From assembly GCF_024323335.1 (NCBI RefSeq), contig NC_066579.1:359042665-359106664 (forward strand): 64,000 nt of DNA, in the 5' to 3' direction. This DNA is from Lathyrus oleraceus (Eukaryota > Streptophyta > Magnoliopsida > Fabales > Fabaceae). The position numbers and the translations under genes are program-made. Every line of letters begins with the position of its first letter. The stretch's first letter is position 1. Below the pieces are notes generated by a model that saw only the letters and a program-made list of their open reading frames with translations, searched no databases and was not told the DNA's origin. Positions 23,201 to 36,150 of this stretch are shown in pieces.

Positions 23201-23592
23201 TCGTTCATGGCATCCATCTTTTCATGAACATCTGAGCCCTCAGATGGCTCGGAGTGGTAGATGGTGTCGTCTACCCTTGGCATGGTATGCACGACAGGAG
23301 GAGCGGGAACAGGGACCGGTCTAGATGTCGGCATATGAGCAAATGTTGGCGCTGGCAGATCAGGCATAAAACCTGGAGGCATTCCCCAAGGGAACCCGGG
23401 CGGCATAGCATTGGGCGCATGAGCGCTGACTGGCACCGTTGAAGTGGCTACTTCTGAGATGACTGTCCTTTGAGCAGGAGTTACGGGCGGCGGAGTAGGT
23501 TGATTCTGAGCAGCGAGGAGTTGCTCCATCAAAGCGCCGAGTCTGGCGACCTCTTCCTTCAATTCTCTGTTCTCTTGTTCTAGCTGCTCCAT
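20286..23592 (-). pseudogene. Ogre A gag-protease (one frameshift)
   Basis: Encodes the particle-forming Gag and the aspartic protease. I place the start at the minus-strand ATG 23592-23590 (MEQLEQENRELKEEVARL, a coiled coil), followed by a Pro-rich stretch. The frame breaks at a run of four T at 23070-23073; the second frame carries the capsid-like core (DSLSGAALRWYMSL), a Gln-rich stretch, a zinc-knuckle-like CX2HX5HX4C motif (CVYHSGAPGHDIENC), and the protease motif LVDTGSSLNVLP with the downstream LLGRPW. The DTG triad is intact. A long C-terminal tail of about 165 residues follows the protease and runs to the intron donor. The same frameshift is in copy B. Either a base was lost before the copies duplicated, or a -1 slip at GAAAAG is used. 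Confidence 0.85.
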
Positions 23593-23945
23593 GACTCTCG
23601 CAGAATTGACTCGCGTATAATACCGGTGAGTCAGCTTGTCTTCAAAATAAATGAAGAACACAGGGTTAGGACAAGAAGACAAGAAACAAAGGGTACCTGC
23701 TTATGCAAAATGATGCATGAAATGCTTGTGCAGATGCTTTGTTTTCAAGGAACCCTTAGGGTATTATTTGCAATATTTTGAATGATTGAAGCTTTTTAAT
23801 TTCTCATGGAAAATATTTCATTCAATATATCGAGACAAAGAAGTACAGCATTTTTAAATCATTACAAAGAGAAAAGGCAAATAACATCCTATGGATCCCT
23901 AGAAGCTCGGGATGCTGGAAGACGAGAAGTACACAGCTTCTTGAT
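23593..23945 (-). other. Ogre A spacer between ORF1 and gag
   Basis: About 350 bp without a start-to-stop gene. The minus-strand frame into gag is open upstream of the ATG to about 23682 but has no ATG there. The last codons that ORF1 would have had without its early stop lie in 23880-23945. Confidence 0.55.
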
Positions 23946-25337
23946 CTATCTCTCATAGGCCGCTTCCATATCTGCTTTCTCCTTTGCAAGTCGATCATAC
24001 CTCCTTTTCCAGAATTTGGAAGACTGAGGAAGCAGAGAGGTCCAAGTGTCGTTCGGATCGTCGATCACTCGATGCTCGAGGAACTCAATCATAGCGTCCT
24101 TTTCCTTAAGCTGCTGAAGCAATTCTTCTCTTTCACGGATCCAAGCACGTGAAAGGTCTTCTTCTCTCAACTCCTCTACACGTTGGGTAGGGAGGGTTGA
24201 AGGCCCAGCCACATCCAACGGTGTAGGTCTCGGATGATCATACGGCATTAAGTACACGACAGCTCTCTGTCTGACCCAAGAGGTGTATGGCTCCAAAGCA
24301 ATGCAGTTCTTTGGACCCAACTCGTTCCTACTCTTCTTGTGAATACTGCGCCAAGCACGGACAAATCTGGCTTTCAGGCCTTGGGGATCTTTACCCTCCT
24401 GGAAGAACACACCTTCTAACAGAATGTTATGAGGTTTATCCTTCAGGGGGAACCCAAGCTGACGACGTGCGAGAATGGGATTGTAGCTGATCCCACCACA
24501 TGTGCCAAGAAGAGGCACATTAGGGAATTCACCACAATAGTCAATGATCTGGACGGTATCGTACACGCGATCATACCAAGTGATATCATCATTGGTGAGA
24601 GACATGAGTCTCTGAGACCACCGTAGACATCCCTTGTTCTCCTTGAAAGCAACTGTCTGCGGCAAGTGCGAAATAAACCACTTGCATAGCAAAGGTAGAC
24701 AACAGACAATAACTCCTCCGCCCTTTGCGTTCCTCAGATGCAAAGAGACATAGGCATCGCCCAACAAAGTCGGAACGGGATTAAGAACTGAGAAGATCCT
24801 AATGGCGTTCATGTCCACGAACTTGTCGAAGTTGGGAAACAACACCAATCCATAGATGAGCAGCACAAACAAAGCCTCAAAGGCATCCTCACTCATGGCC
24901 TTCCCATAAAAGGTAGCTTGGGCAATGAGGAACTCGGAAGGAAAACCCTGAATTCCGCCTTTGGTAGTCAGATTAGCCCTAATCAGATCTTCATCTATGT
25001 GCAACAAGCTGGCAATCTCTCGAGCAGATGGAATACTCTCTAGGCCACTGAACGACACTTGATCCAGAATCGGAATCCCAATGAGATGAGAATACTCCTC
25101 CAAAGTTGGCAACAGCTGGAAATCCGGGAATGAGAAGCAGTGATACAGGGGATCATAAAACTGAGCCAAAGTACTCATCAACCCTTCGTCAACCTGAGTA
25201 GTCAGCAGAGGTAGAAGCTTCCCATAGCGAGCTTTGAAACCCAAGGGATCTAATACATAAGATGTCAGATTCCTTAACTCTTTTACATCGGGCTGTTTGA
25301 AGCTGTACTTCTTTGTATGCCTTTTTGGTCTTTCCAT
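23946..25337 (-). CDS. Ogre A ORF1 protein (DUF7745-like)
   Basis: A 463-codon open frame starting MERPKRHTKKYSFKQP. Ogre elements carry an extra ORF of unknown function upstream of gag, and this is it. The body (residues about 30-330) has the pattern of the plant DUF7745 family as I recall it: YDPLYHCFSFPDFQLLPTLE, EYSHLIGIPIL, then a hydrophobic helical stretch (FEALFVLLIYGLVLFPN) and a conserved CCLPLLCKWFISHLP segment. The last 80 residues (LSRAWIREREELLQQLKEKD onward) are charged and predicted coiled coil. It ends AYER-TAG, whereas element C runs on for about 20 more residues, so it is slightly short at the C-terminus. This is the only complete ORF1 of the three copies. A structural or RNA-binding role would be a guess. 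Confidence 0.85.
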   Translation of the reverse strand: MERPKRHTKKYSFKQPDVKELRNLTSYVLDPLGFKARYGKLLPLLTTQVDEGLMSTLAQFYDPLYHCFSFPDFQLLPTLEEYSHLIGIPILDQVSFSGLESIPSAREIASLLHIDEDLIRANLTTKGGIQGFPSEFLIAQATFYGKAMSEDAFEALFVLLIYGLVLFPNFDKFVDMNAIRIFSVLNPVPTLLGDAYVSLHLRNAKGGGVIVCCLPLLCKWFISHLPQTVAFKENKGCLRWSQRLMSLTNDDITWYDRVYDTVQIIDYCGEFPNVPLLGTCGGISYNPILARRQLGFPLKDKPHNILLEGVFFQEGKDPQGLKARFVRAWRSIHKKSRNELGPKNCIALEPYTSWVRQRAVVYLMPYDHPRPTPLDVAGPSTLPTQRVEELREEDLSRAWIREREELLQQLKEKDAMIEFLEHRVIDDPNDTWTSLLPQSSKFWKRRYDRLAKEKADMEAAYER

Positions 25338-25340
25338 GTC

Positions 25341-26335
25341 TGAAAATTTTGCAAATACACCCTTTTAAGTTCCTTGAAAATTTTCTTTTTCTGATGACAT
25401 GAAGTGCAGATGAATGCATGAATGCATGAATGCAACAATCACACTCAAGGATCAAGCAAGTCACACCAAACAAAGGTCATGGGAAAGCTCATTGTATCCC
25501 TAATATCAATCATCCATTTTGGTGGATTTAGGTTTTCACCTTATCGACACCCAAGTTCCATTGATATTAACGGTACATGAACCGGCTCGAACATCCTTAA
25601 TATCAACCATCCTTTTTGGGGGATTTAGGTTTTATACCTTATCAATGCCCAGGTTCCATTGATATTAAGGTTGTCTGAACGACTCAACCACGAATCAAGG
25701 GTCTGTTGAGAGTCACGAGCATGGAGTCTCGGTTAAGAACCACCCAAAGGGAGTGTACTAGGGTTTAGACCTGCCAGACATGTTCTATCAGAGGTTCCCA
25801 TAATCATCGTTCCATCTTTCGAATATTATCGGAGGAACGAATACTTGTATTCCAAAAATATTCTCAAGAGAAACTCTTATGAGTGTAGTATCGCGTAACA
25901 ATCGCATCAGAACTTACATCTGAACGACCTCCGCACTACGTTCCTAAAAATAGGCCAAGATGGGTTTGGTAAACTACGGTCCTTGGCTTCTGCGGCACAT
26001 GATTGAAAGAATAATGCCTAACCACAAATAACTTGTGTGACATTATTAATCCAACATGACCTCCACCAAGTGAATGGACTCGCAAGTCAACTGGCTAAGG
26101 AATACTCCACACCAGTCAACAAGACTATGCCATTCTCCTATCCTAGAGTGCACTCGAGTTCGGGTATAGAACTCATCTCACAGATCACCAAAGCAAACAT
26201 CAATTGTATATCAAGCAATTCAAACATTACAATCAATACAGTTATCCCAAATGGTACAAAAATATGTCATATAACAAATAACAATATAGCACAACAAAGG
26301 TGAAAAGTAGGCAATACAACCAAGGATGATGTTTC
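25341..26335 (-). other. Ogre A 5' leader
   Basis: About 1 kb of untranslated leader between PBS and ORF1. Between 25498 and 25680 a segment of about 120 bp occurs twice in tandem, each copy bounded by TAATATCAA and ATTGATATTA, which are complementary. No coding signal is convincing. Confidence 0.65.
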
Positions 26336-26353
26336 TCCCCAGCAGAGTCGCCA
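26336..26353 (-). other. Ogre A primer binding site
   Basis: Minus-strand TGGCGACTCTGCTGGGGA, six bases (GAAAAG) inside the LTR end at 26360. It begins TGG, complementary to a tRNA CCA end. Ogre elements are known to use tRNA-Arg as primer; I assign it on that basis. Confidence 0.85.
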
Positions 26354-26359
26354 CTTTTC

Positions 26360-29300
26360 TGTAGCGGTGTATTCGTCGCTATATGATTTATTGATTAAAC
26401 CATAAGCAAAGCATACAATGAATTCGAGTCGCCACCGCACTTTTATTTATCCAAAGGACTGGCTAAAAAGCGAACAAAAGCCTAAGAAGTTTTACGCGTA
26501 GAAAACTAATGAAAAGATCAGAGAGTCTGGGTAAGGGGTAAATTACGCAATGGGAAGGTGTTAGGCACCCATCACGTCCTAGGTACTCCTAGGGAGCCCT
26601 TTTCACACTTGTTGTATAAAATTGTTATTTGTTATGAAATATTTATTGTGCAAACATGATTGGGATGATGAGAAAAGAATATACAATTTTTATTGTTTTT
26701 GTGTTCGAACGGATGAACCCGTTGCCTACGTACCTCCCATCAAAGGTAAGGATCAAAACGCCGTAGTTCGGCTAAAAGATTTCCAAAAGGTTTGTGAGTT
26801 CAATTTTAAACAATAGCACTTGAGGCTTTTCATTATCAATGGGAGAAAACTCGACCAAGACCAACATCCACCATGCGAGGATAGCTTCGACGTACTAGAG
26901 GGGTTAACCCTGTTTTCAGTACGGAAGTCTTATAGTCGACTCACTAAGGATAGGGTGAGGTTTACATCAACCACCATGATAATTGAAACCTATGGCTAAT
27001 GCATGAAAAGATTAACAATGGACAAAGCCAAAACAATTGAATGGGTGAAGTTAATTGATTATGATTATGAAAGTAGGGTCAAAATATGATTAAGATTGAT
27101 TCAAAGAAGTATTATGAAATGGAGTTTGAAAAAGTCAAGGACTTGGGGTCCAGGTTTTTAATTTGAAAACATGAAGATGTTTGCACAATATCTATCTCAA
27201 GTTTGAAAGTAATGTGTGAAAAGGTTTAGGACATAATGGATGAATGGATGAAGATGGCATGTAAAACCTCCTAGAAGGTTCACCTCTTGAAATCATATAG
27301 AAGATGATTCAAGTGTGTCCTTTGGAATAGGTAGTGAGCGATAGCAAAATAAGCAAACAAATGATACCGGATGCCACTCAATGGTCTTACTCCAATCTCA
27401 CAAACAAAAGCGGATACCGGATACCAATAGATGGATTTACACCAATCTCCTAAACAAAGAAACAAGGATGTCGGGAGCCAATAGATGGACTTATTCCAAT
27501 CTCCTAAAACAAAACGAAACTTGGATACCGGATGCCAATCTGTCTGGGCTTATACCAATATCCAACATATGATCATAGGAAAGCAAAGGCCAACTTGCAG
27601 GGACTTACAATTGCATCCTCACATACAACAAATGCAAATGCATCAAGCAAAGAGAAGATGAGTGGCCAATGAGATGGTCTTATACTCACTTCCATATCAT
27701 AGGAACAATGGCCAATGAATGGTCTTACAATTGTCCTCAATGGGCAAACAACAAAGATATGTCATAAAGACAGATGAAATGATCATGCACTAATGAGCAA
27801 TTAATGATGATAAATGCACAGAGCATGCAAGCAGACATGTGTATATGAGGTAAGCAATCAATCAATTAAAGTCATTCAGCACACACTATAACCAAACAAT
27901 CAGGCTCACACAAAGGGTTAGGCATTGAAGCCAACTGGAATAGGGTTAATGGTGCTCTTAACCTTGCCATTGAGGGGCTAAGGTGAAGCAGATGAAAAGA
28001 TATGAGGGGTGTGCCTCATTGCTCTTATCCCTGGCCAGGGAGAGTATTTGAATATCAGAAGGTGTGGGAGTTCAGAAAGTAGGAACTCTCTCCACAGATT
28101 ATTGACTCGATAGATCTTGGGTTTTTACTCACTATGCATCAACACATGTGGCGTGAGCAAGGTGAGTGACACACAGAATAGTAGGAGATAGGTTGCATAT
28201 CTCTTGGGTTCTACCAATTGCCTTATTCAAAGGACTTTTCCTGCTTGGGACAAATGTAAACACACACAAGCATTGCCTCTTAAGGAGGACTTCAGACAAT
28301 TGTCTGGCCAAGTAACAGGCCAGGTCTTCCAGACTACATGAAGAAAAAGGATTCTACCTCAATGCAAATTGCTTATCAAGCAAAGCAAAGCAAGTTCTTA
28401 AAGAACTATAAGCAACTAAAGGTACCTGAAACCAGTCAGACAACATCAGTATACAATTCAAAGTTAAATCAAAATAAGATAGGGATCAACAGTCAACACA
28501 ATCAGTTAAATGTGCAATGCACAAGGCTCAAAGCATGTGAGCCAAGCAACCTACAAAACAAACAAGTTAGTCATGATAATCAATCAAGCTCAATCAATTT
28601 GTATTGATCTCTTTGGGTATTTGTTGCTTAACCTGAAACAACAAACTTAAACATGAGCAACATGACCACTAGGACAAGCCTAGGGTCAAAAAGAGATAAG
28701 AAAATCAAAACAGCAAGTGACAAGTGTCCAAAACCAAGTTCAAACAATCAAGAAACAAACTCAATTGGTTCCATGTTCATATCAATCATCATCATCATTT
28801 CATAAGCAAATTAGGTCAAAGCATGGCATATAGAAGCTCATAGAAGTCAACAGAATGATTTAGCTCAAAACCAATCTCAAACATTTCAATAAATTCTCAA
28901 ATAATTCATGATCAAACATCATCCATAACATGATAAGCATATCAAATTTCAGCTCATTTGGATAAAGGGAAGTTGGTCAATGAAAATCATAAAGGCAAGG
29001 CAAGTTCAAGCAAGCTCAAAGAAGTCAACCAAACATACACCAACTTCAATAAATCATAAATCAGTGACAACATATGAGAAATGAATGGGAATAAAACCAT
29101 GATGAACCTTAAGATGTCTACTAATCACATGTCAAATTTCAAGTCCATCCAATAATGCATGAGAATTTCACAAATCATATGAGAACATGTGTCACAAAAA
29201 GTCAACATATGACCAAACAGGGGAGAAATTATCAAACAAATAGGAAATGCCATCAATAATTCCATTAAAATTCACATGTAAACTAGACATCCACAAGTGA

Positions 29301-31759
29301 CTTCATGCAAAAATTCAAACCAATTTGAGTTCAAGAAGCATGGTAATTAAAATCATGAAGTTGGACATGAATGGTGTGACACAAATTGTCACACCCCTAT
29401 TCAAAAAATCACAACTCACAAACCAGCAATGATAAATTCACAAACTCTACACCAAAATCACCATGAACATGTCTAGTTTAAGCACAAAAAATTTGGGAAG
29501 CATTGGATAAAGTATCATCATTTCACAATCAATTTGGTAAGACATACATAAAATGGACACATATGACAAACCCTAGCACATTTTAAAATCCATACATGCA
29601 AAAAATCTGGAAAAATCATGATAAAAAACTAGAGATCAAGAGGATTATTTTGCAAAAAATCCCATCAAAATTGGATAAATATTGATTGGCTTATGATTTT
29701 TGAAAGATTAGTATACAAAGTGAAATAAAAATTAAAATAGAAAATGATTAATTAAATAATAAACACGGAATGGCAAACTTGTAATTTTCTGGTCAGTTAA
29801 ATGGAACGCAGCGTTCCAATTAGAAGCGTGGCAACCGGCTATTGGTTCATGGCAATAAAACAGTCAATTTTCATGCAAAAACAAAAGCTAGCGACCAAAC
29901 ACGAATTCCAGCGGATCAAAACAAATTCTGGGTTGAATATTTCTAGGGTTCCTGGGCTGTTCATCGTGTTCATCAATGGGGGATGAACTTTTGTTCCAGA
30001 TTTGGACAACAAGCATGCTAATCGAATCGTCTAACAACATACATCACAAATCCAACATTCATTTTCATTAAATCATGCTAACAAGAAAGAACAAAGCACA
30101 AACATATTCGAATGCCAAACTTTGAATCCATGTATCTCTCTCAATATGCAATCATTTTACACGATTTAAGGCTCAGAATAATCAGCATGGCAAGATCTTC
30201 ATAAAGCATAGCATGATTTTGAAAAATGAGAGAGTCGAAAATCTTACCAGATTTGAAGAACAATGATGAAATGAGGTTGTTTGGCCGTGCAAAGTAGAAA
30301 CAGATGCTCAACAAGGTTCCAGAAGATGAATGGAAGAAGGGTTCTAGCTCAACAAAGCTCCATTTTCCTCTAATCACAAGCTGCCATGGAAATGGCCAAG
30401 CATAACAGTTCCACGAATTGGCTTTACAGTTGTAAAACAAGGCTTGCAATGGCTTCCAATAAGATGGTGAATGATGGCACAAGGCACAGTAGCACGAGTT
30501 CCTTGAAGTTTTTTAGAAAAAGTTCAGATGAGCAAAAAGAGAGTTTGAGAGAAAAAGGAAATTTGATCTGTTTTGTGTAAGAGTGTGCTAGGGTTGTTCT
30601 GCAGAAAATGAAGTATATATATATGCTGTTTAATGTTGCTAATCATGGTTAATGAAGATGGTAATTAGTTTTGGCTTAAAATGAAGTGTTTTGGAAATTA
30701 ATGAAATTCCACTTAAATGACAAGGGCATGTGCTACAGCTGCGAAATGGGCCTTAGACAAACTCCAAACTCAATTTCTGAACACTTTCAATTAGTAGAAA
30801 TTGTTGGAAATGGCTAATTTGAAAGGTCATTTTTTCACCTCACTCATTTTTAATTCATGCCACTTGAAAAAGGCCATTTTGATTGGTGAATTTTTGGTGA
30901 ATTGTGATGAAGGATTTGGATAGCATCAAATATGACTTGTAGCAAAAAACCTCACTCAATTTGGCCAAATGGTTTGGAAGATATGCCACTTTGAAGTTCA
31001 AAAATTCTTGAGAATGATTTGATCATAACTTGCCAACCATAAATGAGAAATGAGTGTTCTTGGACTTTTTGAAAATGGGAGAACAAGATCTTCAACTTTC
31101 ATGTTGGGAAAAAATTCATTTGAAGCTTGTATGATGATGTAATTTTGAGGATCAAGACTTTCCATTTTTGGCAAATTCCAATTACAGGTCAACTTTCTAT
31201 TTTTGGAAATTTCTTGTCTGACTTCAAATTCTTCACTGTGGATGTTTGACATGTTATATGAGGCTTATATGGACATGAATGAGACCTCTCAAACCAATTC
31301 CCACCATCAAATCACTGATTAAATGCACAGTTGACCAAGGTTGACTTTGCTAGGGTTTTGGTTGACTGAACCATGTTCTGATGAATTCCAAACCCTAATC
31401 ACCTGAGATCTTGATTCCAAATGATGTCACAACTCATATGAACTCTTGATGAATGATCATGGTGCCCAAATTCTTCAAGAATGGCCACCATCTATCTCAA
31501 TGACTGACTTTGACTGATTTGACCTAATTGGCTTCATCTGCAAGTAACATGGTTAGATGACAATATTTTTGTACCTTTGGTTAATAGACAGATGAAAAGC
31601 AATGATATACAAATGCAATACATGCTTGGTGATCAAGAACCACACTCACAAGATACCCACCCACTAGGAGGGAAACAAAGGTGCACAAAGATCCTTGAGG
31701 CAATGATATGATATGATATGGACCATGAGGGATCTTAGGGACAAAACTGGGGTCTTACA
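26360..31759 (-). mobile_element. Central full-length Ogre LTR shared by copies B and A
   Basis: A 5400-bp LTR on the minus strand, starting TGTAAGACCCC (31759) and ending CGCTACA (26360). It serves as 3' LTR for B and 5' LTR for A. Against the outer LTR (45958-51362) I see about seven substitutions, mostly in the 5' third, plus one missing ATGAT unit, which accounts exactly for the 5-bp length difference. An AATAAA lies near the R/U5 region, and a CCTAGGAGTACCTAGG block near 26570-26590 also occurs in element C. ORFs inside are short and not conserved proteins. Confidence 0.93.
30614..30624 (-). promoter_or_regulatory. TATA box of the central Ogre LTR
   Basis: An ATATATATATA run on the minus strand about 1.14 kb into the LTR, the same distance as the TATA box of element C. 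It would drive transcription of copy A. Confidence 0.6.
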
Positions 31760-31773
31760 GATGCCCCTATTTA
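31760..31773 (-). other. Ogre B polypurine tract region
   Basis: Minus-strand TAAATAGGGGCATC directly precedes the LTR start TGTAAG. The same position in C reads AAATAGGAGCATC. It is short and not a pure purine run, so the exact primer is uncertain. Confidence 0.5.
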
Positions 31774-34700
31774 AGGTCATTCTAGCCGGAGAAGTGAAGT
31801 TTAGAAATCTTCATCTTGACGCGGTAGAATGGGCTTAAATAACAGTAATGAGACAAATTTTGGTCCCTAAGAGACCTCATGATGCAAATGTATGCATGCA
31901 AAAGACACAAATTCTGTGGGGAATATGATTCACACAGAAGAAAAGACGATCCATCGGAGTAATACACTCACCAGGAACAGAGACTCTTAACAAGACTCTT
32001 GTTGGGGGTAGACAAAACTGACACAGCGTGAACAAGACACGACTCTGATTAGGAGATAACAGAAATCAGATTGGAGACCTCACTGGGGAGTGAAGGACTC
32101 ATACTGGGGAAAAGAATTCCAAAGGAAAATAAATCCATTGGAGAGACACAAGCTGACTCCTGGGGAGAAGCAACAGAAAACTTCACTGAGGAAGTACCAA
32201 AGAAATGAGGTGTTACCGGTATAAGGGTAACAAACTCAGGAAGAATGAATATTCTAAGACCGGTATAAGGGTGAGAGATATCAATCAACCAAACATCTGA
32301 GAAAGACCTGAAAAAGGTACATAAACTCTGGAAAATTTGACTCCACAAGGGACCAAGGTCATAATAGGGAGCAGAAAGGAAGGAACACCAAGGATACCGG
32401 GTTGTAGGTATGTAACAGGTGGCCGACCAAAGCGTGAATTGGTATATATGCCAAAACACTCATCATCCTGAAGAGAGCGAAAGCAAACTTGTTTATAGGA
32501 TGGACATTTGACTCTGCAAAGAATGCAAATCTTACTCAGTTAGGGAAACAAATAAAAGTGTTTGACAAAAGAGTGCATGAGATATATTATCTCTAGCCGT
32601 CAAAACGTAGATAATGTACTCGCATGGAAAATTATCCTGAACCGGGTTGTAGGTTGTTTATAGGATAAGATCTGAAATCGTGAATTGGTTTGTGTTCCAA
32701 AACACTCATCATCCTGAAGAAAGCTAGAACAGCAGACTTGTTTATAGGACGGATATTCGATTCCACAAGGAATACGAAACTTACTCTGCGGAGAAAACAA
32801 TCAAAAGATTGACCCAAGAGTGAACGAGATATAATATCCATTGCCGTCAGAACGTGGATAGAATACTCACATGGAAGATTATCCTGAACCGGGTTGTAGG
32901 TTGTTTATAGGATAAAATCCGAAGACGTGAATTGGCTTGTGTTCCAAAACACTCATCATCCTGAAGAGAGCGAAAGCAAACTTGTTTATAGGATGGATAT
33001 TTGATTCTATAAAGAATGCAAATCTTACTCGACTGGGGAAGATCAACAAAGGACTCCAACCAAAGAGCGCATGAGACATATTGTTCATTACCGGCAAACC
33101 GTGAATAATATACTCGAAAGGAAGAGACACCAGAGATACCGAAGTATATAATAGGTGACTAACCAAAAAGAGAGACAATCGATACCAAGCATACGGGTAA
33201 ACGAAAGACAATCTCAAAGGATAAATTGCAAGCATCCGGCAATTATCCGACAACAACAAAAAATATTCGATTCCGCAAAGGGAAAAAGCGAAACTTACTT
33301 GACCAGGGAAACACGAAAGGTTTCGACTGAAAAGTACATGAGATATATTATTCATAGCCGTCAAAACGTGAATAATAACCTCGCATGGAAGATTATCCTT
33401 AACCGGGTTGTAGGTTGTTTATAGGATAAAATCCGAAAAGAAAGGCATCGGGATACCAAACTAGGTATATAATGATGAACAATCAAAGGGAGCAACAGAC
33501 ATTACCAACAAGAGGGTAAATGAAAGAAGGCTCGCTGGGAATGCATTGATGAAAATCAATGATCCGGGGAACACAATCACTGACAAAAGGTGAAAGGACC
33601 CGCTGGGGATAAAATTGCTAGCATACGGCAATTATCCACAAAAGACTTGCTAGGGATATAAGTGCTTATCTGAGCAACTTATCCAAGCGAAAGGAAGATC
33701 AACATCAAGCATTGAATGAAGATAACCACAAAGAGGGGATTGTCATTGGTTGGGATGAACAACAAAATTAACTCTGCAAGTGGAGAAAACAGGGTTTATG
33801 ACTACCGGTTCGTAGGTAGAAAAACCGCAAAGATAGGACTTACGACTGCTGGTTTGTAGGCAGAGGGCCATACTCTGGTGGGGATAACCACAAAATTAGG
33901 GTTTACATCTACCGAATACGGGGTAGAAAACCAACAACTCCGCGTGGGGAACAACCCACTGAGGGAGAACAAGACTTTTGACAAATAGCCAGTTCGGGAA
34001 TAATCCGAAAAGACAGACTGAATCAAGACATGTCCTAATGAGGATGTAACTCAAATAGGAAAATCTGTCCCAATATATGTGTTGGGAGGAAACGGGAGAA
34101 ACCATCATCCACGAGGATATATCTCAGTGGGGAACTGCAGAAGGACAGACAACAGACACTTTCTGCTTACGGGGCTGACTCTATATGGAGAGATTTAGAC
34201 ACCCGACATCTGCTAGGGGAGATCTATTAGGGATCTGCATCCCCATAGCAAGGAGACACAACAATCAAAAGATATATGGCAAACAATGCAACATGAATAT
34301 CTGAATGTTTATGATTATGCATGAATATGCGTGATTTATGTTTGATGAATGCTGACAAAACAGACAATTCTAACACAACCGGTCCAGGAATCAAACGCCC
34401 GGTATTATACTTCCAGGGGAAAACCAACTGGAAAGCCAATCTGCGGAGATCTATATGCTGAGAAGCAAAGATCTGCGGGTACTGCTGAGGAAGCAGAGAA
34501 TCAGAGATATCAGGAAACCAAATCTCTGAGTGATGTATCAGCAAATAACCCAATCAGGGTACAGAAAGTCACAACAGGCAAAACAGCCACCAAGACGAAT
34601 CTGTTGGAGAACAAGAGAAAACCCAAGATATCTGCAGGGGATCCCAGTGTCAACTGAGAAACAAAAGGTGCATTGCACAAGCACGAACTGCTGTAGAAGC

Positions 34701-35957
34701 AACTCCACATAATTCCGCTGGGGGACAACCCACTGAGGGAGAATGTACCACACAAGTAGATTCTGCAACAAGCCACTCTACTTGGGGAGAATACACAAAG
34801 CAAACTGATCGCAACAAGTAGATTCTGCAATATAAGCCACTCTACTGGGGATCACAAGCAGTCAGGAAATCAATCCGTTCTCTGAATGCTAGAGCCATCA
34901 TCCGACCATACTGGGGATTGAAGGAGTATTCAACAGGCGAAACTGCCACAACAAACGTTCTGCAGACTATGCTGAGGAAAAGATGGTTGAAATACTGGGA
35001 TGTCAACCCAATCAACCACTGAATAAGAAAATAAATCCTGCTCTGCTGAGGAGAACAAACACTCTGATAGAGAGACAGCAACAACTCTACAGACGACTTC
35101 GCCGGGGAAAAGGTAAAGTACCGGGTATCAAACCGCCGACTTACCGAGTCTTTTAAAAGGAAAACGACCGTGCTGAGGAAACAGACAACTCTGCTGGCAC
35201 CTACACTGGGGAGAGTGACAACAACTCTGCTTACGAATGTGCTGAGGAGACAAATAAAGTCTGGGGATGTCGACCCACTGGAGAAAATGACGGGGCACCA
35301 AGATGACAAACTATCAATCGCCGAATCTTCTATAAGAAGAGCACCCATGCTGGGGAAAACTGCTGCTGGAGAAAACGAAGCCTTCAACAACACTCTGCTT
35401 GCGACTATACTGGGGAACAACCTCAACAACAACTCTGTTTGAGGAACAACCCCAACAGAGATCTGAAGAAAGAAGATACAACCAAACCAGGGATATGAAC
35501 AAATGTCTTACCTGTTGGAAACCATGCCACCCTCGGGAGAGCACTGAGATATTCTTGAGTATCCTTTCAATATTGTGAATGTTCATTTCGTTTAAAACAA
35601 TATTTTTGAAAAATTTATTTGTTTAAAACAATGACATTTTATCAATTTAAAACATGCAAAACATTTGTTGAATTGAAACAAATAAGAGTGCAAATAATTG
35701 GATAAAAAGCTCAAATTGATTTGATGGAATGGTAGCCTACAAATGGCAAGACTCCATAGATCTGTACAAATTTGAAATCAGTGATATATATTGGAAGAGG
35801 GCTACATTGAACATAATGATCCTTTCTCTACCAATTTGAATCTCGATGTATCCGAAGCTTCGGTTGATGACAAATCGAGAATCTTCTGACGAAATGACGA
35901 CTGGTGAATAGAAAGTCTTGTCAGGATGCAGTTACTTGCCAAATCCCTAATTTTTGC
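31774..35957 (-). other. Ogre B 3' untranslated region
   Basis: About 4.2 kb without conserved coding sequence on either strand. It carries a 247-bp tandem array (32390-33440) and many degenerate copies of a motif complementary to the PBS, for example ACTCTACTGGGGA on the plus strand at 34839-34851. ORFs here do not match between copies B and C. Confidence 0.75.
32390..33440 (-). repeat. 247-bp tandem repeat in Ogre B 3' UTR
   Basis: The CCAAAACACT block starts at 32451, 32697 and 32944, spacing 246 and 247 bp. Partial units extend on both sides: GATTATCCT...GGTTGTAGG recurs near 33390. The unit is homologous to the 248-bp repeat of element C. Confidence 0.88.
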
Positions 35958-36106
35958 CTAGATTGCCCCAGGGTGAGGTACTCAATCTAGCGGGATGCAA
36001 ATATTCTATTTTTTCAAGTCTCTAATTTTTGCCTGGATTACCCTTGCGGGTTCTCCACCGAGACGCTCATTTTTGCCTAAGCCGCCCTTTCGGGTTTTCA
36101 ACTTAG
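35958..36106 (-). other. Triple stem-loop element downstream of Ogre B pol
   Basis: On the minus strand, starting about 45 nt after the pol stop, there are three hairpins: 36106-36077 (CTAAG/CTTAG outer stem, CCC-GAAA-GGG tip), 36056-36035 (GGA/TCC outer stem, CCC-GCAA-GGG tip) and 35990-35958 (CTAGATTG/CAATCTAG). Each is followed by a GGCAAAAAT block. The same three occur in element C. Confidence 0.7.
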
Positions 36107-36150
36107 CGAGCTATTCTGTTTTTTTTTTCATTCGCATATACTTTTTTTTT

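Noticed and set aside
32049..35432. Several 100-200-codon ORFs in the 3' UTR of B, considered as an antisense or extra Tat-lineage gene
   Set aside because: Not matched by similar ORFs at the corresponding place in C, and they overlap the tandem repeats and hairpin-rich DNA.
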